From Bradyrhizobium lablabi (lineage in GTDB: Bacteria > Pseudomonadota > Alphaproteobacteria > Rhizobiales > Xanthobacteraceae), in the NCBI RefSeq assembly GCF_001440475.1, contig NZ_LLYB01000071.1, positions 1-40,954 on the forward strand: 40,954 nucleotides of DNA, written 5' to 3'. Positions 17,245-24,856 of the stretch are shown in pieces. The notes beneath the pieces were generated by a model that did no database searches, was not told where the DNA came from, and saw only the letters and a list, made by a program, of their open reading frames with translations. The number at the start of each line of letters is the position of its first letter. The first letter of the stretch is position 1. Both the position numbers and the translations under genes were made by a program.

Positions 17245-18002
17245 CCGCCGCGGACGTAGGACTGCTTCAATGCCCAGGTCAGCACCAGCAGCGTCACCCA
17301 CAGCCGCAGCATCGCGAAGCTGAAGATGAACACGAAGAAGATCAGGTTCTTGATCAACGAGTGGGCCGACGATGTCTGGTAGAACTGCCAGAGCGCGTTG
17401 CGGATCAGTCCCTGGCCGAGACCAAGGCCGAGATAGATAATTCCAAGGGCGATCACGGCAGGAGCGAGCCAAAGGCTCCGGCGCGCAAATTCCAGGGCAG
17501 CTTCCCAGAAGTCGACCCGCCCGCGGTTTCGCTCGGCGCCGACGATCATGAGCAGGGTCATGGCGGCGACCACGGGGCTCCAGAACTTGCCGATGATCGA
17601 GAACTGATCGAACGCCATGCCGTCGAGCCCGGTCATCATATGCGGCGCGAGCGACATGTATCCAGCGATCAGCAAGATGCTCGTAGCGCCGATCATCAAG
17701 AGGCCGATCCGCCACAGGATCGCGCGTGTCAAACGGGATTGTTCCGCAAATTCGAGCGTCCCGAGATTGGTCTGGCCCTGCGCCAGTTCGATCGAGCGTT
17801 GCGTCACCACGAGGAAGGCATGCAGCACGGCAATGCTGGCGAACACGGTTGCCGGAATTGCTATCCAGGCGTTGTTGAACGCGATCACGCGCATGGAAGC
17901 GGCCAGCACCAGCCAGGGCATCGCTTCGAAGAAGCGGAATGGCCCGAATGAAACGTTGGGAAAGGCTTGTTGCCGAAGCTGCTGGCGAACTGCGACCGTC
18001 AT
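17241..18002 (-). CDS. Multi-pass membrane protein of unknown function
   Basis: 253 residues with about five to six hydrophobic helices (around 27-45, 46-66, 96-115, 136-155, 177-197 and 215-240). It starts MTVAVRQQLRQQAFPNVSFG, with long polar loops (SIELAQGQTNLGTLEFAEQS, GAERNRGRVDFWEAALEF). I do not recognise a family; transporter motifs are absent. It converges on the adenylate cyclase gene, both stops sharing CTAG at 17241-17244, and is 81 bp from the clpS-like gene on the same strand. A functional link to the cyclase is speculative. Confidence 0.8.
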   Translation of the reverse strand: MTVAVRQQLRQQAFPNVSFGPFRFFEAMPWLVLAASMRVIAFNNAWIAIPATVFASIAVLHAFLVVTQRSIELAQGQTNLGTLEFAEQSRLTRAILWRIGLLMIGATSILLIAGYMSLAPHMMTGLDGMAFDQFSIIGKFWSPVVAAMTLLMIVGAERNRGRVDFWEAALEFARRSLWLAPAVIALGIIYLGLGLGQGLIRNALWQFYQTSSAHSLIKNLIFFVFIFSFAMLRLWVTLLVLTWALKQSYVRGG

Positions 18003-18083
18003 GCCGCGACCATACTTGCGGAAGTTGAATGTCTGCTATTGCCGATAGCTAAAATTGAATGGAAACAATGGTTCTGGAAACGG

Positions 18084-18389
18084 CTACTCTTCCGGTTCGG
18101 TCGTGAACAGAAGCGGGTAACCCTTGGCGCGGCCGGCGTCGGTGGCGCGGGTGGCCTTGGTCTCGGCGACGTCCCTGGTGAACACGGCGACCACGCAGAC
18201 GCCGCGCCGGTGCGCTGTTATCATCACCTTGTGGGCCTGGTCCTCGGTCATGCGGAATTCGGCCTTCAGCACCGTGACGACGAACTCGCGCGGCGTGTAG
18301 TCGTCGTTGATCAGAATGACCTTGTGCAGGCGCGGCCGTTCGACCTTGGTTTTGACTTTGGTCTTTGGCGTGACGACGGTATCTGCCAT
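18084..18389 (-). CDS. ClpS-family protease adaptor (second-type ClpS)
   Basis: 101 residues. A short lysine-rich N-terminus is followed by the ClpS core LHKVILINDDYTPREFVVTV, then HKVMITAHRRGVCVVAVFTR and DVAETKATRATD. ClpS delivers N-degron substrates to ClpAP. Alphaproteobacteria often have two ClpS proteins. Compared with the usual ClpS1 text (FVVHVLERFF, HRHGVGVCGVFT), this one reads FVVTVLKAEF and RRGVCVVAVFT and ends PLLFTTEPEE, which suggests the second form. No clpA is adjacent. It precedes the membrane protein gene at 17241 by 81 bp and is probably its own unit. Confidence 0.93.
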   Translation of the reverse strand: MADTVVTPKTKVKTKVERPRLHKVILINDDYTPREFVVTVLKAEFRMTEDQAHKVMITAHRRGVCVVAVFTRDVAETKATRATDAGRAKGYPLLFTTEPEE

Positions 18390-18436
18390 TTCGAGCTAAG
18401 TCCCGAAGCGAGCGAACTCAGACGGGCCGGCAGCGC

Positions 18437-19840
18437 TCAGTTGGCGCGGCAATCCGCCAGGCGCTGCGCCATGGTCTGATCGCCGCGGCTGACGGCCGTC
18501 TCGATCAGTTTACAGGCTCCGGGCCGGTCCTGAAACTGGGCGTTTGCCGAGAGTTTCAGCTTGATCAGGGCGGCCAGCGCGCCGGGTTCGTCGAGTTCCG
18601 CTGCCTCCACCGCGTAATAGAGCGTGCCCTTGGGATTGTTGACCCGCGTTTCCGGATACTCGGCGAGCAGCCGGACAACCTGCATGCGGGCGTCGAAATC
18701 ATAGGTGCTGGCGCGGTCGATCAGGTTGACCGCCTCCTGGATGTCGCGCGACAGCAGCTTGCCCTCGAGGGTGAGCTGTCCGAGCATCCCTTTGGCCATC
18801 CAGCTATCACGCGTGCCTTTCAGCAACGACAATGCGCGCTTGGGATCGGACGGACCGCCTTCGCCTGCGATCAGCATTTCTGCCAGCGGGACAATGGCGC
18901 CGCCGGGATCGGGTTGGCGGGCTTCCTCGAGCAGCGTGCGGGCGCGCACCGGATCGTCTCTACGGATCGCCAGTGCCAATTCTCTCTTCGCGCCGTATTG
19001 GTAGTGCCCGGGCGCGTTCAGCTTTTCCAGAATGTCGAGGCCGCGAGCCCGTTCGTCTGGCTTGTCCGACGTGGCCAGCAAGCTGCCGAGCTGCACAAGC
19101 AAACCGCCATTGGTCGCGCTCCTTGCCTGGACCGCGCGCTCCGCCCAGTATCGCGCCGCCGCGGGATCGCGCCTTACGGTGGTGCCGCGACCGAGCAGCG
19201 CCGCCAGCGTGGACGTGGCGGCAGGATGGCCGAGCTCGGCCGCCTTGCGCAGGGCCTGATCGGCCTCGGCGCGAGTGACCAGCGGCACCTTGTCGAGATC
19301 GCCGCGGTCCCAGGATCGATGATGCTCGTAGAGCTGGAAGTAGGCCTCGGCACTGCCCTGCGACGCGGCTTCGCGCAGCATGGCGATCGCCTCTGTCTTC
19401 TTCTCGTAGGGCAGGTTACGCGCATACGCGGCCTTGAGATCTGCGTTCGCTGGGTTGGCTTCGAATGCCATCTTGCAGGCGTCGTGGCGCAAGTCCCAGC
19501 GCCGGCGCCGGGCCGCGTCGTCGAGATACTCCCGCGGTTCTTCAAAGAGCTGCTGGCAGAGTTCAACGGCATTTTGCGGCGTCAGCACTGGTTCCGGTTG
19601 CGCCGCCTCGGGCTGGTCGGGGCCCGAAAACACCAACGGCAGCGACAGCACCGCCACGACGAGCGCTGCGAATATCCCGGCCCAGAGCGCGACCGTGCGC
19701 GTTGCCGGGGGAAGGCTGTCATTTGCTGGAATTTTCGGGGGCGTAACCATGTCCGTGCCGTTCGCGGCCGCTTGCGGGCCCGCGCCCCTTCTGTCGCCGG
19801 AAGCGCGAGATTTGTTCAAAAGCGGTATCGAAAGGCTCAT
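18437..19840 (-). CDS. Membrane-anchored Sel1/TPR-repeat protein
   Basis: 467 residues from ATG 19840. This start gives a short cytoplasmic lead (MSLSIPLLNKSRASGDRRGA), then one signal-anchor helix at about 48-72 (RTVALWAGIFAALVVAVLSL). A long helical region follows with Sel1-like repeats: AIAMLREAASQGSAEAYFQL, ADQALRKAAELGHPAATSTL, ALLGRGTTVRRDPAAARYWA and others to the end. Such proteins are scaffolds, often in exopolysaccharide or envelope regulation. The target is unknown. It diverges from the DUF1194 gene. A longer start (20116) would run through that gene's promoter region and add low-complexity residues. Confidence 0.82.
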   Translation of the reverse strand: MSLSIPLLNKSRASGDRRGAGPQAAANGTDMVTPPKIPANDSLPPATRTVALWAGIFAALVVAVLSLPLVFSGPDQPEAAQPEPVLTPQNAVELCQQLFEEPREYLDDAARRRRWDLRHDACKMAFEANPANADLKAAYARNLPYEKKTEAIAMLREAASQGSAEAYFQLYEHHRSWDRGDLDKVPLVTRAEADQALRKAAELGHPAATSTLAALLGRGTTVRRDPAAARYWAERAVQARSATNGGLLVQLGSLLATSDKPDERARGLDILEKLNAPGHYQYGAKRELALAIRRDDPVRARTLLEEARQPDPGGAIVPLAEMLIAGEGGPSDPKRALSLLKGTRDSWMAKGMLGQLTLEGKLLSRDIQEAVNLIDRASTYDFDARMQVVRLLAEYPETRVNNPKGTLYYAVEAAELDEPGALAALIKLKLSANAQFQDRPGACKLIETAVSRGDQTMAQRLADCRAN

Positions 19841-19982
19841 CCTTGCCGCCGATAACACCAGGAACCGTACCTGGACGCCTGAATGTTCGGCACTAACCCG
19901 AATGTGAAGGACAAATGATTTCAGCGCTTTGCGTCCGCCGTTTTGCGTGTCACCATCACTGTCGTTCGACGGGAGGGCCGCA

Positions 19983-20840
19983 ATGCGCTGGTATGTCTCG
20001 ATCGGGGTCGTGCTTGTGGCCGGTGCACTCGCCGGCGGAGATGTGGCGAGTTTTGCCGCGCCGAATCCTGCAAATCGGCCGGGCCAACTACTGACCGCCG
20101 CCGACAAGGAAGCCAATCCGACCGTCGACGTGGAACTCGTCCTTGCCGTCGACGTCTCCTACTCGATGGATCTGGATGAACTGGCGCTGCAGCGGGAAGG
20201 CTACGCGCAGGCGATCGTCTCCAAGGAATTCCTGCAGGCGCTGAAGACCGGACCGAACGGCAGGATCGCGATCACCTACTTCGAATGGGCGGCTTCCACC
20301 GACCAGAAGATCATCATCCCCTGGCGGGTGATCGACGGGCCGGAGACGGCCGATGCGGTCGCCAGCGAGATCATCAAGACCCCGATCCGCCGCGCCTCGC
20401 GTACCTCGATTTCGGGCGCGATCAATTTCGCCATGCCGCTGTTCGAGGAGAACCCGCACCGCGGCCTGCGGCGGGTGATCGATATTTCCGGCGATGGCCC
20501 GAACAACAACGGCATGCCGGTGACGGTCGCCCGCGATGCCGCGCTCGAGAAGGGCGTCATCATCAACGGCCTGCCGATCATGGTGAAGGAGCCATCCTAC
20601 TCCACCATGGATATCGACAATCTCGATTTCTATTACGAGGATTGCGTCATCGGCGGCCCCGGCTCGTTCGTCGTCACGATCAAGGACCGCGACAAGTTCA
20701 AGGAAGCAATCCGCACCAAGCTGCTTCTGGAAATCGCCGGCCGCACGCCCGAACGTCCCGTCGTGCCGGCCGCCGGCCGGGAGCCGCGCGTCAATTGCAT
20801 GATCGGCGAAAAGATCTGGCAGGACCGCTGGGGACGGTGA
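19983..20840 (+). CDS. DUF1194-family von Willebrand A-type secreted protein
   Basis: 285 residues. A signal peptide (MRWYVSIGVVLVAGALAGGD, cleavage near FAA) is followed by a von Willebrand A-like domain. The metal-site motif DVSYS is at 57-61 (ELVLAVDVSYSMD) and the second part of the fold is IDISGDGPNNNG. The full text matches the DUF1194 family of rhizobial secreted proteins. Function unknown; vWA domains bind partners through Mg2+. ATG 19983 is well supported by GGGAGGG at 19971-19977, 5 nt upstream. Its 3' end is followed 6 bp later by a perfect 33-bp palindrome, probably limiting read-through. Confidence 0.9.
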   Translation: MRWYVSIGVVLVAGALAGGDVASFAAPNPANRPGQLLTAADKEANPTVDVELVLAVDVSYSMDLDELALQREGYAQAIVSKEFLQALKTGPNGRIAITYFEWAASTDQKIIIPWRVIDGPETADAVASEIIKTPIRRASRTSISGAINFAMPLFEENPHRGLRRVIDISGDGPNNNGMPVTVARDAALEKGVIINGLPIMVKEPSYSTMDIDNLDFYYEDCVIGGPGSFVVTIKDRDKFKEAIRTKLLLEIAGRTPERPVVPAAGREPRVNCMIGEKIWQDRWGR

Positions 20841-20846
20841 TTATTT

Positions 20847-20921
20847 CGTAGCCCGGATGTAGCGAAGCGAAATCCGGTGGCAGTTGGTCACCGGATTTCG
20901 CTTCGCTACATCCGGGCTACG
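20847..20921. repeat. Perfect 33-bp palindromic repeat (GTAGCCCGGATG family)
   Basis: Arms 20847-20879 and 20889-20921 are exact reverse complements over 33 bases with a 9-nt loop. The outer ends read CGTAGCCCGGATGTAGCGAA. The element begins 6 bp after the DUF1194 gene stop, so the transcript would end in a very stable hairpin. It is related to the degenerate copy at 10742-10854. Confidence 0.9.
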
Positions 20922-21036
20922 GCCGCCGGCTACCGCCACCTCCTGCTCCGGAAATACCGCCCGTTGCTGACTTGGCCGGGAACCTAAACCCAACAGGACG
21001 ATTATGTGAGCGCGGCAGGCAGCAGCGAGGGTTCAC

Positions 21037-21339
21037 GTGTATCGCACCTGTTTCGGATTGCTTTTTCTTGCCATCCTCATCCCGGAAGCCAAAGCAGAAA
21101 GCGGATTAGCCTCGTACTACAGCTACGGTAATCGTGGCCGTGCCGGCGAACTGACCTGCGCGCACCGGACCCGTCCCTTTGGAAGCATGGTGAAGGTGAC
21201 CCACGGCAGCCGCTCGATCGTCTGCAAGGTCAATGACAGAGGACCGTTCATTCGCGGACGTGTCATCGATCTCTCGGTGAGCGCCGCACGTGCCCTCGGC
21301 ATGATGCAATCGGGCGTCGTGCGCGTTTCCCTGGACTGA
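21037..21339 (+). CDS. Minimal RlpA-like double-psi beta-barrel protein
   Basis: 100 residues. A signal peptide (about 1-20, ending EAKA) leads straight into a compact RlpA domain: SGLASYYSYGNRGRAGELTC, AHRTRPFGSMVKVTHGSRS and IVCKVNDRGPFIRGRVIDLS. RlpA proteins are septal lytic transglycosylases that cut naked glycan strands. The acid residues expected for catalysis (Glu38 in GELT, Asp in NDRGPF or VIDLS) are present. There is no SPOR domain, so septal targeting is not evident. It starts with GTG 21037, preceded by a GAGGG-type site. Downstream of the palindrome at 20847-20921. Confidence 0.87.
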   Translation: MYRTCFGLLFLAILIPEAKAESGLASYYSYGNRGRAGELTCAHRTRPFGSMVKVTHGSRSIVCKVNDRGPFIRGRVIDLSVSAARALGMMQSGVVRVSLD

Positions 21340-21379
21340 GAAACGATCGTGCGCGCGTAGATTCGATCATGTGCCGGGC

Positions 21380-21559
21380 TCAATCGTCCTTGCCGCGGCG
21401 CTGGTGCCGCTCAAGGCGCTGCCGCTGCGCTCGCATGCGCTTGATGTCCTCATCGAGCGCATCCATTTCCTCACTGCGTCGCTCGTCCCTGGACTTCTGG
21501 TCGTTGGAGCGCAGTTTTCCCAGCACTTTCTCCACGGAGAGTTTTGGTGTCTCAGCCAT
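21380..21559 (-). CDS. Small charged coiled-coil protein
   Basis: 59 residues: MAETPKLSVEKVLGKLRSND, then a highly charged helix rich in Arg, Glu and Asp (DERRSEEMDALDEDIKRMRA, QRQRLERHQRRGKDD). ATG 21559 is preceded by GGGAA about 6 nt upstream; upstream in-frame starts lack this. A near-perfect FixK/FNR box at 21633-21646 lies upstream, placing it about 40 nt before a leader start. Small proteins of this sort are found in Bradyrhizobium (from memory), without assigned function. The high charge suggests protein or nucleic-acid contact. Confidence 0.65.
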   Translation of the reverse strand: MAETPKLSVEKVLGKLRSNDQKSRDERRSEEMDALDEDIKRMRAQRQRLERHQRRGKDD

Positions 21560-21632
21560 CGTTATTCCCATGCCCTGGGGTGGCGATAGAGGGGTGATCG
21601 ATCCCAAGATCTGCGCCGGCGGACCGCGCTCC

Positions 21633-21646
21633 TTGATCTAGGTCAA
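21633..21646. promoter_or_regulatory. FixK/FNR-type binding site
   Basis: TTGATCTAGGTCAA fits the FNR/FixK consensus TTGAT-N4-(A/G)TCAA and the Bradyrhizobium FixK2 form TTG(A/C)-N6-(T/G)CAA. It lies between divergent genes. For the minus-strand gene (start 21559), a box at -40.5 would put transcription near 21599 with a 40-nt leader. For the plus-strand gene (start 21748), transcription would start near 21680. Both spacings are workable. Confidence 0.65.
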
Positions 21647-21747
21647 TATCACCGAACCGGTGGTGTCGAACGATGCCTTGCTCGCCGCACGTGTGGGCAT
21701 TGACCCGCCTGGTGCGCATCACGTCCATCGACACCAGAGTAGGGCAC

Positions 21748-22212
21748 ATGAGATTTCCCGTCTGGCTGCTCGCCGCGATGCTGTTGCTGACGGGTGGAGG
21801 CGCAAGTCACGCAAAGGTCAGGATTACGAATGATCGGGGCGGAATTATCGAGCGTTACATAGATAGATACAAGCAATTGAGGGCTTCGCGGCAATCGGTG
21901 ATCATCGACGGCCTGTGCGCCTCGGCCTGCACGATTGTGCTCTCGGAAATTCCGCACGACAGGATCTGTGTGACTTCAAAAGCCAGGCTGGCATTTCACG
22001 CGGCCTGGGATTTCGGTCTGCGCGGACGTGCGGTCACGAACCGGGGCGCGACGCGATGGCTCTACTCGATGTATCCCTCGCCAGTCCGGCAGTGGATCGC
22101 CGGTCGCGGTGGTTTGACGCCGCGCACGATCTTTTTGCAAGGCAGGCAACTGGAAGAGATGTATCGCCCTTGCGCCCTCAATGCGCTGGCCTCCTCCGGC
22201 GCGCGCAAATAA
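21748..22212 (+). CDS. Secreted ClpP-like protein
   Basis: 154 residues. A signal peptide (MRFPVWLLAAMLLLTGGGAS, cleavage near HAK) leads into a domain containing VIIDGLCASACTIVLSEI, with Ser59 in CASACT, and ARLAFHAAWDFG, with His84. The 25-residue Ser-His spacing equals that of ClpP (Ser97, His122), and ClpP-fold periplasmic proteins of the COG3904 type have this look. Protease activity is not proved; a third acid residue is not obvious. The FixK-type box upstream suggests low-oxygen control. It ends 18 bp before the convergent methyltransferase gene. Confidence 0.75.
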   Translation: MRFPVWLLAAMLLLTGGGASHAKVRITNDRGGIIERYIDRYKQLRASRQSVIIDGLCASACTIVLSEIPHDRICVTSKARLAFHAAWDFGLRGRAVTNRGATRWLYSMYPSPVRQWIAGRGGLTPRTIFLQGRQLEEMYRPCALNALASSGARK

Positions 22213-22230
22213 TCGTTATGGAGAGGGCTG

Positions 22231-23478
22231 TCAGCGCCTGAATCTCGCCACCAATTCCACATGCGGTGTATGACGGAACTGGTCGACCGGCGTGACGCCT
22301 TCGATCCGGTAGCCGCCGTCGATCAAAATCTTCGCGTCGCGTGCGAAGGTGGTGACGTTGCAGGACACCGCTACCACCGTCGGCACCTTGCTGGCCGCCA
22401 ACTGCGTTGCCTGCGCCTGCGCGCCCTGCCGCGGGGGATCGAATACGATGGTGTCGTAATCGCGCAGCTCCTGCGGCATCAGCGGGCGGCGAAACAGGTC
22501 GCGTGCCTCGGCCTTCGCAGGCTTCAAGCCTGAGGTGGACGTCGCAGCCTTCTGCAGCGCCGCGACCGCGCCGGCGTCGCTGTCGAGGGCGGTTACGCGC
22601 GACTTCGCCGCCAGCCGCAGCGCGAAGGGACCGACGCCGCAAAACAGATCGGCGATATGTTTGGCGCGCCTGCAATGCTCCGATACCAGTTCGGCCAGCG
22701 CCGCTTCGCCCGCCACCGTAGCCTGCAGGAACGAGCCGGGCGGCAGAACGACCTGCGCGCTGCCCATCGAGATGACCGGCGGCGTTCGCATCAGGACCAG
22801 TTCGCCATGGCGCGTCAGCCGCGCCAGCCGATGCTGTCCGGCGATGCGCGACAGAAGCGCGATCATGGCCGATGACACCGGGCCGGAGCCGCGGACGTCG
22901 ACATCGAGCCCGCTATTGGTCGCCGTGATCTGGATATCGAGCGGCTTGCCCATGGCGATCAGCGGCTCGGCGATGGCCCAGGCCGCCTCGATCGCGCCGC
23001 CGAGCTGCGGGTCGAGGATCGGGCAGCGGTCGATCGGAATGATGTCGTGCGAGCCCGCCGCCGCATAGCCGACCTTGAGCACGTCGTGCGTGCCCATCCG
23101 CGCATGCAGGGTGATGCGCCTGCGGCCCGCGCCATGAGCGTCAACCAAGGGCGCGACGTCGCAATCGATTCCCGCCTGTGACAGCGTCGTCACCACAAGC
23201 TCGCGCTTCCAGGCGCGATAGGCTTCGGCGTCCCAGTGCTGGATTGCGCAGCCGCCGCAGACACCGAAATGCGGACAGAACGGTGCGACGCGCTCGCGGC
23301 TTGCGGTTTCGACCTTGAGCAGTCGCCGGCGGTCGGGATGGTGGCCGGGCACCGGGCCGACCTCCACCGTCTCGCGGCCCAGCGTGTAGGGAACGTAGAT
23401 ATTGCCGCCGCGCGATATGGCGACGCCGTCGCCGTGGTGGCCGACATGGTCGATGACGAGGCACTCGCTCTCAGTCAC
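22231..23478 (-). CDS. RumA/RlmD-family 23S rRNA (uracil-5-)-methyltransferase
   Basis: 415 residues from GTG 23478 ([18 protein letters not shown]). A [4Fe-4S] site is marked by C68, C74, C77 ([10 protein letters not shown]) and C152 (DRCPIL). The SAM motif [14 protein letters not shown], the catalytic-Cys motif [24 protein letters not shown] and the terminal Glu (HVELVARF) are all present. It makes 5-methyluridine in 23S rRNA, probably at one of the RumA/RlmD positions; which one cannot be told. Its start overlaps the end of the tlyA-like gene by 8 bases, so the two are translationally coupled. Confidence 0.9.
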   Translation of the reverse strand: MTESECLVIDHVGHHGDGVAISRGGNIYVPYTLGRETVEVGPVPGHHPDRRRLLKVETASRERVAPFCPHFGVCGGCAIQHWDAEAYRAWKRELVVTTLSQAGIDCDVAPLVDAHGAGRRRITLHARMGTHDVLKVGYAAAGSHDIIPIDRCPILDPQLGGAIEAAWAIAEPLIAMGKPLDIQITATNSGLDVDVRGSGPVSSAMIALLSRIAGQHRLARLTRHGELVLMRTPPVISMGSAQVVLPPGSFLQATVAGEAALAELVSEHCRRAKHIADLFCGVGPFALRLAAKSRVTALDSDAGAVAALQKAATSTSGLKPAKAEARDLFRRPLMPQELRDYDTIVFDPPRQGAQAQATQLAASKVPTVVAVSCNVTTFARDAKILIDGGYRIEGVTPVDQFRHTPHVELVARFRR

Positions 23479-24226
23479 GGCGTGCGCCCATGAAGAATTC
23501 GATATTGCCGTCGCCACCCTTGATCGACGACGGAAACACCTCGATGCCGGTGCAGCCGAGGGATGCGGCGAACGCCGAAATATCGTCGCAGATTTCCTGA
23601 TGCACCATCGCGTTGCGGATGATGCCGTGCTTGGAATGCTTTCGCTCCGCCTCGAATTGCGGCTTGATCAGCGCGAGCAGCTGCGTGGGGGCTGCCGCCA
23701 GTTCCAGCGCGACCGGCAGCACCGCCTTCAGCGATATGAAGCTGACGTCGATCACGACGACATCGGGTCGCGCGGGCAGTCGCTTGCCTTCGTATTTGCG
23801 AATATCGGTTTCTTCCATCGACACGACACGGGGATGGATCCGCAGCGAGGGATGCAACTGGCTGTGCCCGACATCGATGGCGAACACGAGGCTGGCGCCG
23901 TTCGCCAGCAGCACCTCGGTAAAACCGCCGGTGGAGGCGCCGACGTCGAGACAGACATGGCCCTCGATCTCGATCGGATATTGCTCCAGCGCGCCGGCGA
24001 GCTTGACGCCGCCGCGCGAGACGTAAGGGTGCGCGGGCTGCGCGCTCAATTCGGCATTGGCGGCGATCATTTCCGACGCCTTCGACACAGGCCGGCCATC
24101 GGCCGTGACGCCGCCGGCGTCGATCGCGGCGCGGGCACGCGCGCGGCTTTCGAACAGGCCGCGCTCGACCAGCAGCACGTCCACGCGCTTGCGGGCCGAA
24201 GTCTCTTTGTCGTCCTTGTCAGCCAA
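23471..24226 (-). CDS. TlyA-family rRNA 2'-O-methyltransferase / hemolysin homologue
   Basis: 251 residues. An S4 RNA-binding domain is at about 13-70 ([20 protein letters not shown]), then an FtsJ-like methyltransferase domain ([45 protein letters not shown]). TlyA methylates ribose in 16S and 23S rRNA in mycobacteria. This homologue in Rhizobiales is commonly called TlyA family. It appears to start with TTG at 24226, only 2 nt after the deoxyribosyltransferase stop; no ATG fits in this frame upstream of the S4 domain. It overlaps the methyltransferase gene below by 8 bases. Confidence 0.9.
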   Translation of the reverse strand: MADKDDKETSARKRVDVLLVERGLFESRARARAAIDAGGVTADGRPVSKASEMIAANAELSAQPAHPYVSRGGVKLAGALEQYPIEIEGHVCLDVGASTGGFTEVLLANGASLVFAIDVGHSQLHPSLRIHPRVVSMEETDIRKYEGKRLPARPDVVVIDVSFISLKAVLPVALELAAAPTQLLALIKPQFEAERKHSKHGIIRNAMVHQEICDDISAFAASLGCTGIEVFPSSIKGGDGNIEFFMGARRD

Positions 24227-24228
24227 TG

Positions 24229-24792
24229 TCAGTCCGGTTTGCCGGTGGCGCGATCCGCCGCGAGCGCGACGCAGGCCTCGAACGAGGTGAGATCGTGCCA
24301 GATGTCCTGAGGCGGCTCTCGCGGCGTCACCAGTCTAGCACCATGCAGGTCGAGCGTGTGGATCATCATGAGATTGTCGGGCAGGCCGAAATCCTCCACC
24401 GTGAGCCCGTCGGCATCGATCATATGACCGGCGGCGGACGTCGTGATGCGGAACGACCGCGCAACGCGGTCGGCGTAGATGGCCGGATCGTTGCTGTAGG
24501 CGAAGCGGAGCTTGCCGCGGCCGGCCATGTAGCCGAGTTCGTAGACCGTGCCGGCGTCGGCACTGGGGCCGCGAAATGGCGTCAGGTTGGCAATGATCGC
24601 ATCCGCCGCATCCATCATGGCTTGATTGCCCTTGAAGATCGCGAGCGAAGCGTCGTCGGCGGCGAGGTCGACTACATTGTCGAGCGGATAGAGGCCGGTC
24701 AGCCCATGGCGAGCGCAGATCGCCGCCTTGCGGCGGCCGATCTCGACTGCGTCCGGCAGGAACACGTCGGGACCTGCCAGATAGATCTTCAT
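24229..24792 (-). CDS. Nucleoside 2-deoxyribosyltransferase family protein
   Basis: 187 residues. Motifs: IYLAGPDVFLPDA at the N-terminus, D61-A-A-D64 with AIIANLTPFRGPSAD, the catalytic Glu85 in DAGTVYELGYMAG, and Asn140 in LPDNLMMIHTLDL. These correspond to the Asp, Glu and Asn residues of NDT enzymes, which transfer deoxyribose between bases and salvage nucleosides. Length is slightly above bacterial NDT (about 160). The gene sits between dxs (64 bp upstream) and tlyA (2 bp downstream), so it is probably transcribed with them. Confidence 0.88.
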   Translation of the reverse strand: MKIYLAGPDVFLPDAVEIGRRKAAICARHGLTGLYPLDNVVDLAADDASLAIFKGNQAMMDAADAIIANLTPFRGPSADAGTVYELGYMAGRGKLRFAYSNDPAIYADRVARSFRITTSAAGHMIDADGLTVEDFGLPDNLMMIHTLDLHGARLVTPREPPQDIWHDLTSFEACVALAADRATGKPD

Positions 24793-24856
24793 GGAATTAC
24801 CGGCGAAAGGGCCAGCTTTCGGTTCTGATCGGCTTAGAACCGAAAGAGCTTAGGCC

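Noticed and set aside
20979..21003. GGAAC followed by CGAT, considered as an EcfG promoter for the RlpA gene
   Set aside because: The spacing is 15 and the second block CGAT lacks the CGTT consensus.
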